DNA of 64,000 bases from Streptomyces chryseus (GTDB lineage: Bacteria > Actinomycetota > Actinomycetes > Streptomycetales > Streptomycetaceae): assembly GCF_014650755.1 (NCBI RefSeq), contig NZ_BMVO01000018.1, positions 62,001 to 126,000 on the forward strand, read 5' to 3'. The position numbers and the translations under genes were made by a program. How positions within the stretch are numbered: position 1 is the first letter of the stretch; each line of letters starts with the position of its first letter. Positions 42,478 to 50,430 of the stretch are shown here, piece by piece. The notes beneath the pieces were generated by a model that made no database searches, was not told the DNA's origin, and was given only the letters and a program-made list of their open reading frames with translations.

Positions 42478-43445
42478 GTCAGCACAAGTATCTGGTCACG
42501 GGTGGCGCGGGGTATGTCGGCAGCGTGGTGGCGGCCCATCTGCTGGAGGCCGGTCACGAGGTGACCGTCCTCGACGACCTGTCCACCGGCTTCCGCGAGG
42601 GCGTCCCGGCCGGTGCCACCTTCATCGAGGGCCGCGTGCAGGACGCCGCGCGCTGGCTGGACGCGTCGTACGACGGTGTCCTGCACTTCGCCGCGTTCTC
42701 GCAGGTCGGCGAGTCCGTCGCCGACCCGGAGAAGTACTGGACGAACAACGTCGGCGGGACGATGGCCCTGCTCGCCGCGATGCGCGACGCGGGCGTGGCC
42801 AAGCTGGTCTTCTCCTCGACGGCCGCGACGTACGGCGAGCCGCTCTCCACGCCCATCACGGAGGCCGCGCCGACCGCGCCCACCAGCCCGTACGGCGCGT
42901 CCAAGCTGGCCGTCGACCACATGATCAGCGGCGAGAGCACGGCCCACGGCCTGGCGGCGGTCTCGCTGCGCTACTTCAACGTGGCCGGCGCGTACGGCGC
43001 CCACGGTGAGCGCCATGACCCCGAGTCCCACCTCATCCCGCTCGTCCTCCAGGTGGCCCGGGGCCGCCGCGCTTCCATCGCGGTCTACGGCGACGACTAC
43101 CCGACCCCGGACGGCACCTGTGTCCGCGACTACATCCACGTCGCCGACCTGGCCGAGGCGCACCTGCTGGCCCTGGACGCGGCCGAGCCGGGACAGCACC
43201 TGATCTGCAACCTCGGCAACGGCAACGGCTTCTCGGTCCGCGAGGTCGTGGAGACCGTACGGAAGGTCACCGGCCACCCGGTCCCCGAGACCCCGGCGCC
43301 CCGCCGGGCCGGCGATCCCGCGGTGCTGGTCGCCTCGGCGCAGACCGCGCGCGAGAAGCTCGGCTGGAACCCGTCCCGCGCGGATCTCGCGGGCATCGTC
43401 GCGGACGCGTGGGCCTTCGCCCGCCGGGAGGAGCAGGAAGCATGA
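42474..43445 (+). CDS. galE: UDP-glucose 4-epimerase
   Basis: 323 aa starting at a GTG overlapping the galT stop. The NAD-binding motif is [18 protein letters not shown]; the catalytic Ser/Thr region is [12 protein letters not shown] and the catalytic pair is [13 protein letters not shown] (Y-x-x-x-K). [16 protein letters not shown] and [14 protein letters not shown] are typical of GalE. It interconverts UDP-galactose and UDP-glucose. It overlaps galK by ATGA. Confidence 0.96.
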   Translation: MSQHKYLVTGGAGYVGSVVAAHLLEAGHEVTVLDDLSTGFREGVPAGATFIEGRVQDAARWLDASYDGVLHFAAFSQVGESVADPEKYWTNNVGGTMALLAAMRDAGVAKLVFSSTAATYGEPLSTPITEAAPTAPTSPYGASKLAVDHMISGESTAHGLAAVSLRYFNVAGAYGAHGERHDPESHLIPLVLQVARGRRASIAVYGDDYPTPDGTCVRDYIHVADLAEAHLLALDAAEPGQHLICNLGNGNGFSVREVVETVRKVTGHPVPETPAPRRAGDPAVLVASAQTAREKLGWNPSRADLAGIVADAWAFARREEQEA

Positions 43446-44608
43446 CAGACGCAGTCGCCGCCGCCGTCGCGGAGCGGTTCACCGCGCTGTACGGGGCCGA
43501 GCCCGACGGGGTGTGGGCGGCGCCCGGCCGGGTCAACCTCATCGGCGAGTACACCGACTTCAACGACGGCTTCGTGCTGCCGCTCGCCCTGCCGCACACG
43601 GCGGTCGCGGCGGTCCGGCGCCGCGACGACGGCGTACTGCGGCTGCACTCGGCGGACGTCGACGGCGGCGTCGTCCAGCTGCGCGCCGACGACCTCGCGC
43701 CGCCGGCGGACGGCGGCGGCGGTTGGGCGGCGTACCCGGCCGGTGTGGTGTGGGCGCTGCGGGAGGCCGGCCACCCGGTCGGCGGCGCGGACGTCCACCT
43801 GGCGTCGACCGTGCCGACGGGCGCGGGCCTCTCGTCGTCCGCCGCGCTGGAGGTGGTCACGGCGCTGGCCCTGAACGACCTGTACGCCCTGCGACTCTCC
43901 GGCGACCGTCTCGCGGTCGCCGCGCAGCGGGCCGAGAACGCGTTCGTCGGCGTGCCCTGCGGGATCATGGACCAGACGGCGTCGGCGTGCTGCACGCAGG
44001 GCCACGCGCTGCACCTGGACACGCGGGACCTCACGCGCCGCCAGGTCCCGTTCGACCTGGCCGCCCACGGTCTGGAACTCCTGGTCGTCGACACGCGCGT
44101 CAAGCACGCGCTGGGCGACGGGGCGTACGCGGAGCGGCGGGAGGGGTGCGAGGCCGGGGCGCGGGCGCTGGGCGTGCGGGCCCTGCGCGACGTCCCGTAC
44201 GCGGGGCTGGCCGACGCGCTGGCGTCACTGGGCGACGAGCGGACACGCCGCTACGTACGCCACGTCGTGACCGAGAACCACCGCGTGGAGCGGGTGATCG
44301 CCCACCTGGACGACGGCGCGCCGCGAGCGGTCGGGCCGCTGCTGACCGAGGGCCACGCGTCGCTCCGCGACGACCTGCGGGTCTCGTGCGCGGAGCTGGA
44401 CCTGGTGGTGCGGACGGCGAACGCGGCGGGGGCGCTGGGGGCGCGGATGACGGGAGGCGGATTCGGCGGCTCGGCGATCGTCCTGGTGGAGTCGGCGGCG
44501 TCGGACACGGTCACGAAGTCGGTCGGGGCGGCGTTCGAGTCGACGGGCCTCACCCCGCCCCGCGTCTTCCCCGCCCTCCCGTCCCCAGGAGCCCTGCGCC
44601 TGGCATGA
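43442..44608 (+). CDS. galK: Galactokinase
   Basis: 388 aa from the ATG overlapping the galE stop; an upstream in-frame extension lies inside galE. The galactokinase signature is [19 protein letters not shown], the GHMP ATP loop is [25 protein letters not shown] carries the catalytic Asp region, and [13 protein letters not shown] is the third GHMP motif. It phosphorylates galactose to galactose-1-phosphate for GalT. Confidence 0.96.
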   Translation: MTDAVAAAVAERFTALYGAEPDGVWAAPGRVNLIGEYTDFNDGFVLPLALPHTAVAAVRRRDDGVLRLHSADVDGGVVQLRADDLAPPADGGGGWAAYPAGVVWALREAGHPVGGADVHLASTVPTGAGLSSSAALEVVTALALNDLYALRLSGDRLAVAAQRAENAFVGVPCGIMDQTASACCTQGHALHLDTRDLTRRQVPFDLAAHGLELLVVDTRVKHALGDGAYAERREGCEAGARALGVRALRDVPYAGLADALASLGDERTRRYVRHVVTENHRVERVIAHLDDGAPRAVGPLLTEGHASLRDDLRVSCAELDLVVRTANAAGALGARMTGGGFGGSAIVLVESAASDTVTKSVGAAFESTGLTPPRVFPALPSPGALRLA

Positions 44609-44657
44609 GCCCGCCGGGGGGTCTGCTCCTCCTGGCGTGGCGGGCAGTCCCGCCGGC

Positions 44658-45104
44658 TCAGCCCAGCCGCTTCGTCAGGATGTACTCCGTCACCCCCGGC
44701 GGGTAGTCGTCGACGCGGCCGACGACCTCGTACCCCAGCGTCCGGTAGAAGTCCGGTGCCTGGAAGTCCCACGTCTCCAGGCGCGCGTACCCGCATCCCC
44801 GTTCCGCCCGGGCCATCGACTCGGCCCGTTCCAGCAACCGGGACCCGAGCCCCGCCCCCCGGTGCGCGTCCGCCACCCACAGCAGTCCCACGTGCAGCCA
44901 GTGGCCCCAGGTGAAACCGTCCAGTCCCGCGACGAGTTCGCCGCTCGCCTCGTCCCACGCCCAGACCTGGAGCGGAACTTCTTCCTGGGCGGGGGTGCCC
45001 CGCAGGGCGGCCATCGTCGGTGAGCGCCCCGCGTTGGTTTCCTCCAGCCGTTCGCCCAACACAGTGCGTCGTTCTTTGTCGACTTCTGTCTCAATGCGAA
45101 ACAT
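44658..45104 (-). CDS. GNAT-family N-acetyltransferase
   Basis: 148 aa from the ATG at 45104, with AAGGTGAG upstream; the next ATG upstream (45122) has none. The CoA-binding motif is LLWVADAHRGAGLGSRLLER, followed by ARLETWDFQAPDFYRTLGYE. The W-rich middle (FTWGHWLHVGLLWV) resembles small stand-alone acetyltransferases. The substrate is unknown. It converges on galK. Confidence 0.85.
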   Translation of the reverse strand: MFRIETEVDKERRTVLGERLEETNAGRSPTMAALRGTPAQEEVPLQVWAWDEASGELVAGLDGFTWGHWLHVGLLWVADAHRGAGLGSRLLERAESMARAERGCGYARLETWDFQAPDFYRTLGYEVVGRVDDYPPGVTEYILTKRLG

Positions 45105-45372
45105 GTGGCTCACCTTAAACACCTCGGCCCATCAGTTCTGTGAATAACCTTCCGCTCCCGGCGCTCGCCCGTACGCTGAAGCAGAGCGCCGGTGGGGGCC
45201 GGTGCTCGATCAGGGGGCGAGGCAGTCGGGTACGTCGTCCGGGGTGCGGGCAGTGTCAGTGCGTCACGGCGGCGGCCGTGCCACGGAGACCGGCCCCTCC
45301 CCCCGGGCGCCGTACCCGCGGACCGTCCGCCCCTCCGGGGGTCCAGGGGGGACCGACCGGGTCCTACGCGGC

Positions 45373-46152
45373 ATGGGGGTGTCTGTGGCTCGTATCCGGG
45401 TACTGGTGGTGGACGATCACCGCATCTTCGCCGAGTCGCTCGCCGCGGCCCTCGCAGCCGAGCCCGACGTCGAGGTGGCGGCGGCCGGCAGTGGCCCGGC
45501 CGCCCTGCGCGCGCTGGAGCGGGCGGCGGCGGAGAGCCGCAGATTCGACGTGATGCTCGTGGACGCCGACCTCGGCGCCTCGGCCGCGCAGCCGCCCCGC
45601 GCCGTCCCGGAGCAGGGCGAGGGGGAGGGCGGCCTGGTGGACGGGATAGCGCTGGTGGCGGGCGTACGGACCGGTCAGCTCGCCGTCCGTTCCGTCGTAC
45701 TGGCCGAGAAGGACGACCCGCGCCGGGCCGCCCTCGCCCTCCAGGCCGGGGCCGCCGGCTGGGTGGCCAAGGACTGTTCGCTGCAACGCCTGCTGGCCGT
45801 CATCCGCGGCGTACTGCGCGACGAGACGCACCTGCCGCCCGCCCTGCTGACCGGGGTGCTGCGGGAGCTGACGGCCGCGCGCAAGCACCGCACCGAGAGC
45901 GAGCGGCTGGTGCAGTCGCTGACGCCGCGTGAGCGCGAGGTGCTGCGGTGCATGGTGGCGGGTCTGGGCCGCAAGGCCGTGGCCGAGCGGCTCTTCCTGT
46001 CCCCGCACACCGTCCGTACGCACATGCAGAACGTGCTGGGGAAGCTCGGCGTGCACTCCACGCTCGCCGCCGTCGCCCTCGCGCGCCGCGCGGGCGTCGG
46101 CCCGGCCGACCTAGCCCGGGATGTTGTCGAACGGGGCGGTCAACTGGCGTAG
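45373..46152 (+). CDS. Orphan NarL/LuxR-type response regulator
   Basis: 259 aa from ATG 45373; GTG 45385, just after GGGGGTG, is an equally possible start. The receiver is intact: VLVVDDHRIFAESLAAALA, phosphoacceptor Asp in FDVMLVDADLG, and Lys in GWVAKDCS. There is an unusual Pro/Glu/Gly insertion after the Asp (QPPRAVPEQGEGEGGLVDGI). The HTH is LTPREREVLRCMVAGLGRKA and HTVRTHMQNVLGKLGVHSTL. No sensor kinase is adjacent. Its last 42 bp overlap the convergent MarR gene. Confidence 0.9.
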   Translation: MGVSVARIRVLVVDDHRIFAESLAAALAAEPDVEVAAAGSGPAALRALERAAAESRRFDVMLVDADLGASAAQPPRAVPEQGEGEGGLVDGIALVAGVRTGQLAVRSVVLAEKDDPRRAALALQAGAAGWVAKDCSLQRLLAVIRGVLRDETHLPPALLTGVLRELTAARKHRTESERLVQSLTPREREVLRCMVAGLGRKAVAERLFLSPHTVRTHMQNVLGKLGVHSTLAAVALARRAGVGPADLARDVVERGGQLA

Positions 46153-46608
46153 CAGCCCGGCCAGTTCGCCCCGCTGCGTCCGCGACAGCTCGCTGAGGAT
46201 CGCCCGCTCCTGCGCGAGCAGCCCGGCGAGCGCCTGGTCGGCCCGGTCGCGCCCCTCCGCCGTGAGCCGTACGAGCACCCCGCGCCGGTCGCTCGGATCG
46301 GGCAGCCGCTCGACGAGGCTCTTCTTGGCGAGCCGGTCGATGCGGTTGGTCATGGTGCCGGAGGTGACCAGGGTCTGGGTCAGCAGCTGGCCCGGCGAGA
46401 GCTGGTACGGGTCGCCGGCGCGCCGCAGGGACGTCAGTACGTCGAATTCCCACGGCTCCAGCTGATGCTCGGAGAAGGCGATGCGGCGGGCGCGGTCGAG
46501 GTGGCGGGCTAGCCTGGAGACACGGCTGAGGACCTCGAGTGGTTCCACGTCGAGGTCGGGGCGCTCGCGGCGCCATGCAGCGACCAGTCGGTCGACCTCG
46601 TCCTCCAT
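46111..46608 (-). CDS. MarR-family transcriptional regulator
   Basis: 165 aa from the ATG at 46608; a longer frame would run through the operator and tam. The winged helix is clear: LEPWEFDVLTSLRRAGDPYQ, LSPGQLLTQTLVTSGTMTNR and IDRLAKKSLVERLPDPSDRR, GVLVRLTAEG. MarR repressors usually respond to small phenolic or acidic ligands. It is divergent from tam across a palindromic operator and overlaps the LuxR gene tail to tail. Regulation of tam is inferred. Confidence 0.9.
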   Translation of the reverse strand: MEDEVDRLVAAWRRERPDLDVEPLEVLSRVSRLARHLDRARRIAFSEHQLEPWEFDVLTSLRRAGDPYQLSPGQLLTQTLVTSGTMTNRIDRLAKKSLVERLPDPSDRRGVLVRLTAEGRDRADQALAGLLAQERAILSELSRTQRGELAGLLRQLTAPFDNIPG

Positions 46609-46644
46609 GGCGATCAGTGTAGTTGGTCTGTCGACATGAAGTCT

Positions 46645-46671
46645 CTTGGTGTCAAGTGTCTTGACATCAAG
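46645..46671. promoter_or_regulatory. MarR operator, nested palindromes
   Basis: CTTGGTGTCAAG (46645-46656), TGT, CTTGACATCAAG (46660-46671). The two 12-mers are inverted copies with one mismatched pair and each is itself nearly palindromic. The site is 37 bp upstream of the MarR start and 26 bp upstream of tam. A further partial half-site (GACATGAAG) lies just to the left. Confidence 0.7.
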
Positions 46672-46696
46672 ATAGTGCGGGGTGAAGCTGCTGTGC

Positions 46697-47497
46697 ATGA
46701 GTGAGCGACCGATCTGGGACCCCCGGCAGTACCTGCGGCACTCGGGCCACCGCACCCGGCCCTTCCTGGACCTCCTGGCCCGCGTCGCCGCCCCCGCCCC
46801 CGCCCGCGTCGCCGACCTCGGCTGCGGCGCCGGCAACGTCACCGCGCTCCTCGCGCAGCGCTGGCCCGCCGCGCACGTCACCGGTTTCGACAACTCGCCG
46901 CAGATGCTGGAACGTGCCCGGCGGTACGCGGGTCCGCTGCTCGACTTCGCCCACGCCGACGCGGAGACCTGGGCGCCCGGGGAGGCGACGTACGACCTGA
47001 TCGTCTCGAACGCCCTGCTCCAGTGGGTCCCGGGCCACGCCGGCCTCTTCCCGGCCTGGCTGGACGCCCTCACCCCGGGCGGCACCCTCGCCTTCCAGGT
47101 CCCCGGCAACTTCTCGGCCCCCAGCCACACCGTCCTGGCCGCCCTGCGCGACTCCCCGCGCTGGCGCGGCCAACTGGGCGGGGCGGGCGAGCGGAGCGGT
47201 GCCGTGCTCGAACCGGGGGAGTACCTCGCCCGGCTGGCCGCGCTCGGCTGCGAGGCCGACGTGTGGGAGACGACGTACCTTCAGGTCCTGCACGGCGAGG
47301 ACCCCGTGCTCGACTGGGTCAAGGGCACCGCGCTCCGCCCGGTTCTGACGGCTCTGGCGGACGATCCGCAGGCGTGCGAGGCGTTCGTCGGCGAGTACGC
47401 CGAGGCGCTGCGCGCCGCGTACCCGGCGGGCCCGTACGGCACCGTGTTCCCGTTCCGGCGCGTCTTCGCGGTGGCCCGCAAGGCGGCGGCCGTCTGA
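46697..47497 (+). CDS. tam: Trans-aconitate 2-methyltransferase-like SAM methyltransferase
   Basis: 266 aa from ATG 46697; an earlier in-frame ATG lies too near the operator. It starts IWDPRQYLRHSGHRTRPFLD, close to Tam (WDxxxYxxFxxxRxRPxxDL). The SAM motif is VADLGCGAGNVTALLAQ, then YDLIVSNALLQWVPGH and LAFQVPGNF, and a Tam-like ending. It would methylate trans-aconitate, which forms spontaneously from cis-aconitate and inhibits aconitase. It is divergent from a MarR regulator. Confidence 0.88.
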   Translation: MSERPIWDPRQYLRHSGHRTRPFLDLLARVAAPAPARVADLGCGAGNVTALLAQRWPAAHVTGFDNSPQMLERARRYAGPLLDFAHADAETWAPGEATYDLIVSNALLQWVPGHAGLFPAWLDALTPGGTLAFQVPGNFSAPSHTVLAALRDSPRWRGQLGGAGERSGAVLEPGEYLARLAALGCEADVWETTYLQVLHGEDPVLDWVKGTALRPVLTALADDPQACEAFVGEYAEALRAAYPAGPYGTVFPFRRVFAVARKAAAV

Positions 47498-47498
47498 A

Positions 47499-47513
47499 CT
47501 GACCGAGGGTCAG
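47499..47513 (+). terminator. Weak hairpin after tam
   Basis: CTGACC-GAG-GGTCAG, a 6-bp stem immediately after the tam stop. The next 128 bp, leading to the peptide gene, contain the T-rich repeats CCGTTTT and CCGTTT and should hold that operon's promoter. Confidence 0.35.
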
Positions 47514-47641
47514 GGGTGAGCTGTTGTGTCGTCAACCAGTGCCGTTTTTCCTGCCGCGACCTCGCCGTTTTCTACCGTTTGCAACCAAATGGGGCCCATG
47601 CAACGCTGGTTATTCAGCCGCAACAACGAGGAGATGGTCCC

Positions 47642-47833
47642 ATGATCATGGACCGCACTTCCCACGTCGAGACCGCAGCCCTGAGCGCTGAAGTCGAGGG
47701 GCTGCTGGACTCCGCGGAGCCACAGGGCGTCTTCCGGGACACCCGCGAGTGCGAGGGCGCTCTCCTGCTCGCACTCCTGCTTCTCGGCTCACCGCCCACC
47801 CCCCGCCCGAAGACGGACCCGAAGGCCCGTTGA
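47642..47833 (+). CDS. Putative small peptide, first gene of an uncharacterised operon
   Basis: 63 aa from ATG 47642, with GAGGAG 8 bp upstream. An acidic/polar N-terminal part (MDRTSHVETAALSAEVEGLL) is followed by GVFRDTRECEG with the only Cys, a strongly hydrophobic run ALLLALLLLG, and a Pro/Lys/Arg tail. It could be a small single-pass membrane peptide or a leader-type precursor. The stop overlaps the ribosome site of the next gene, so the two are coupled. No family is recognised. The coding call rests on the ribosome site, codon use and position. Confidence 0.65.
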   Translation: MIMDRTSHVETAALSAEVEGLLDSAEPQGVFRDTRECEGALLLALLLLGSPPTPRPKTDPKAR

Positions 47834-47843
47834 GGAGGAAGCG

Positions 47844-48551
47844 TTGGCTGAACAGGCTCAAGGAGCGGGCGCCGTCCCGCTGAGCGCTGTGGTCGCCGAT
47901 GCCGCGAACGGAGTCGTCCTCGCCCTCGCGGGCGGGGGCGACCCCTACGCGCTCTCCCGCCTCCTGCGGCAGGGCGACGCGATGGCATCGGCGGCGATCC
48001 GGGTACTGGGCGCCGACGCGCTCGCACCCTACGCGCTGGACCACCGGGCAGTACCCGGTGGTGAGAACGACGAAGCGGTCGTCCGGGAAGCACTGGCCGC
48101 CTACCCGCCGGGCCCTGACGCCTCGGCGGTGTCGGTGTGGACCTACCGGGGCCTCGTCGAGGCCTCGCACGCCTTCTTGCCCGGCGGCGCCGACCGCTTC
48201 CCGCAGGCGCCGCGGGCCGCCTCCGCCTGGGTGACCGACGATCCTTGGCCAAAGCTTTCCCATCGGGTGTCACAACTGGCCGCACTCGCCCTCCCCGGCG
48301 TCGCTCAGGACCTGGCCGACCGGCTGACGGCCCGGACCGACGACCTGGCCCGCGGGTTCGTCCGGGCCGTACGCCGCAGGGACTGGCTCCAGGCGGCGGG
48401 CCTCGGGCGGTGGCTGGCCCGGCTGCCCGACGTCCCGCCGACGCTGGGCCTCGACACCGGACTGGCCTTCGTCCGGCAGATGAGCGACGGCGACCCCCGC
48501 GTGGCGCTCCACGTCGTGGCCGCACGGCAGTTCTACGGACGGGGCGGGTGA
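47844..48551 (+). CDS. Unknown cytoplasmic protein, second gene of the uncharacterised operon
   Basis: 235 aa from a TTG at 47844, with GAGGAGGAA ending 3 bp upstream; no better start exists. It is mostly alpha-helical and Ala/Leu/Asp-rich (AAIRVLGADALAPYALDH; LSHRVSQLAALALPGVAQDL; GFVRAVRRRDWLQAAGLGRW). It has no Cys, signal peptide or membrane segment. I recognise no family. It overlaps the next gene by GTGA, so translation is coupled. Confidence 0.75.
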   Translation: MAEQAQGAGAVPLSAVVADAANGVVLALAGGGDPYALSRLLRQGDAMASAAIRVLGADALAPYALDHRAVPGGENDEAVVREALAAYPPGPDASAVSVWTYRGLVEASHAFLPGGADRFPQAPRAASAWVTDDPWPKLSHRVSQLAALALPGVAQDLADRLTARTDDLARGFVRAVRRRDWLQAAGLGRWLARLPDVPPTLGLDTGLAFVRQMSDGDPRVALHVVAARQFYGRGG

Positions 48552-49507
48552 GCGGCGACCGGGCCGCCCCGGCGTCGCTCCTCGACCACCTGGTCGGCGG
48601 CGCCCTGGGGTGGCTGGACACGGTGCGCGACGACTTCCGGCTTCCCCCGGACGTCACGACGGACGCCGACCCCGACCACACCCTCAAACCCCTGGGCGAA
48701 CTGGCCGAACTGACGTACCTGATCAGCACCTCGCACCCCCGCGACGACCTGCGCCGGGCGGCGGGCGGCCTGTTCGCCTTCGCGTGGGACGAGACGCGCG
48801 AAGGGGAGCTGTTCGCCGAACTGGTGCGGGGCGAGCCGCACGCGACGTACCCGGTGGAGATCTACGGAGTCTTCGCCCAGGCCGGGCTGCGCGCCCCGGC
48901 CGTCGACCGGCTGCTGGCGGCGACGACCGCCCTGCGCGGCTGGCGGGTGGCGCGCGAGGACCACACCCGGACGCTCGGCGTGCTCAACGCGGAACGCAGG
49001 ATCGGCCTGGCGCCGCACGCCGACTTCACGACCGTCCTCGAACGCACCAACCTCGGCATGCTGTCCGAACCGTGGGCACTGGACCGCAAGGGGGCGTACG
49101 GCCTCACCCACGACGTCTTCCACCTCACCGACTGGGGCCGCGCCCCCGGCCGGCTGCCCCCGGCGTACGCCGACTACCTGCGGCTCTGGCTCCCCGCCTG
49201 GCTGGAGAACTGGCTGGACGAGCAACTGTGGGACCTCGCCGCCGAGTTGCTCGCGGTGACCGCCTGTGTGTCCGCCGCCCCGTACGACACCGTGGCCTGG
49301 CAGCGGCTGGCCGCCGCGCAGGAGTCCGACGGCCGCGTGCCCGACCTGGGAGCGGGGTCCTCCAGCGGCGACCACGCCGCCACCTTCACGTCCTGCTACC
49401 ACTCCACCCTGGCGACCGCCTTCGCCGGCACCCTCACCCGCGTCGCCCTCGACGCGACCGGGGCCGGACAGCGCGCCCAGGTCCACGAAAGCGAGGTGGC
49501 CCCATGA
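48548..49507 (+). CDS. Unknown helical protein with T-H-x-V-F-H-L-T-D-W-G motif (paralogue 1)
   Basis: 319 aa from the GTG overlapping the previous stop. Helical throughout. Blocks shared with the next gene are PVEIYGVFAQAG, LGVLNAERRIGLAPHADF, LTHDVFHLTDWGRAPGRLPP (residues 187-206), ADYLRLWLPAWLENW, WDLAAELLAVTACV and CYHSTLATAFAGTL. The 'Q-x-x-D-G-R' and 'YHSTLATA' ending recalls alpha/alpha-toroid proteins. The two conserved His of the T-H-D-V-F-H motif might bind metal. I believe similar actinobacterial proteins carry a DUF label (possibly DUF6895), but I cannot confirm it. Function unknown. Confidence 0.75.
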   Translation: MSGDRAAPASLLDHLVGGALGWLDTVRDDFRLPPDVTTDADPDHTLKPLGELAELTYLISTSHPRDDLRRAAGGLFAFAWDETREGELFAELVRGEPHATYPVEIYGVFAQAGLRAPAVDRLLAATTALRGWRVAREDHTRTLGVLNAERRIGLAPHADFTTVLERTNLGMLSEPWALDRKGAYGLTHDVFHLTDWGRAPGRLPPAYADYLRLWLPAWLENWLDEQLWDLAAELLAVTACVSAAPYDTVAWQRLAAAQESDGRVPDLGAGSSSGDHAATFTSCYHSTLATAFAGTLTRVALDATGAGQRAQVHESEVAP

Positions 49508-50430
49508 CAGCCGCGACCGCGACCGCCCCGCCCGCGCTGCTGCACGGCGTCGGAGACCGCGCCCTGATGTGGCTCGACGCCCACCGCGAGCAGTTCCGGC
49601 TGACCGACGAGGACCGCGCCACCGGCCGGGGCGTCGTCGAACGGCTCAAACCCATCGGCGAGTTGGCGGTCAACATGCGGGTGCTCTTCCGGGAAGGAGT
49701 GGCCGGCTCGCGCCAGCACGCCCGCGCCGGGCAGCTCCTGGACTTCACCTGGCGGGAGCTGCTGGACGGCGGCAACGTACTGGCCGCCCTCCAGCACGAC
49801 GAGCCCTTCTCCCCGGTACCCCTGGAGATCTACTCGACCTTCCACGAACTGGGCTTTCGCCACCCCGGCCTGGAGTCCGCCGTGGAGGTCTGCCGCCGCA
49901 CCCTGACCTGGCCGGCGCTCGACATGGTGCCCAACCGAAGGCTCAGCGTCCTGCGCGCCGAACGCAGGATCGGCCTGCCGCCCAGCGGCGACTTCGACGA
50001 CGCCGCCCGCCTGACCTGGCTGAGCCGGCTGCCCGAACCGTGGACGGTGCAGTACCACATCGCGTACGACATCACCCACACCGTCTTCCACCTCACCGAC
50101 TGGGGCGCGGAACCCGGCCGCATCCCCCCGCAGACCGCCGACTACCTCGCCCTGTACCTGCCCGCCTGGATCGAGGACTGGGCCGACCTCGAACACTGGG
50201 ACCTGCTCGGCGAACTCCTCGTCGTCGACACCTGCCTGCCCCGCCCTGCCCTCGACGCGCGGGTCTGGGAGCGGTACGCCGCGGCCCAGTCCGAGAGCGG
50301 CGCGATGCCGCTGCAGCGCGCCCTGCCGGACGGAGACGCGGCGGACGTGTTCGACGTCGTCCACCACCCCACCCTGGTCGCCGCGTTCGCCTCCGCCATG
50401 GCCACCTCCCGCGCGATGTCCGCCACGTGA
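49504..50430 (+). CDS. Unknown helical protein with T-H-x-V-F-H-L-T-D-W-G motif (paralogue 2)
   Basis: 308 aa from the ATG overlapping the previous stop (ATGA). It shares with paralogue 1 the blocks PLEIYSTFHELGFRHPGLES, LSVLRAERRIGLPPSGDF, ITHTVFHLTDWGAEPGRIPP (residues 189-208), ADYLALYLPAWIEDW, WDLLGELLVVDTC and VVHHPTLVAAFASAM. Cys are few. The same fold and probably the same active site are retained, while the N-terminal 90 residues differ. Two copies side by side suggest a heterodimer or two steps on one substrate. Overlap with the next gene is GTGA. Confidence 0.75.
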   Translation: MTAATATAPPALLHGVGDRALMWLDAHREQFRLTDEDRATGRGVVERLKPIGELAVNMRVLFREGVAGSRQHARAGQLLDFTWRELLDGGNVLAALQHDEPFSPVPLEIYSTFHELGFRHPGLESAVEVCRRTLTWPALDMVPNRRLSVLRAERRIGLPPSGDFDDAARLTWLSRLPEPWTVQYHIAYDITHTVFHLTDWGAEPGRIPPQTADYLALYLPAWIEDWADLEHWDLLGELLVVDTCLPRPALDARVWERYAAAQSESGAMPLQRALPDGDAADVFDVVHHPTLVAAFASAMATSRAMSAT

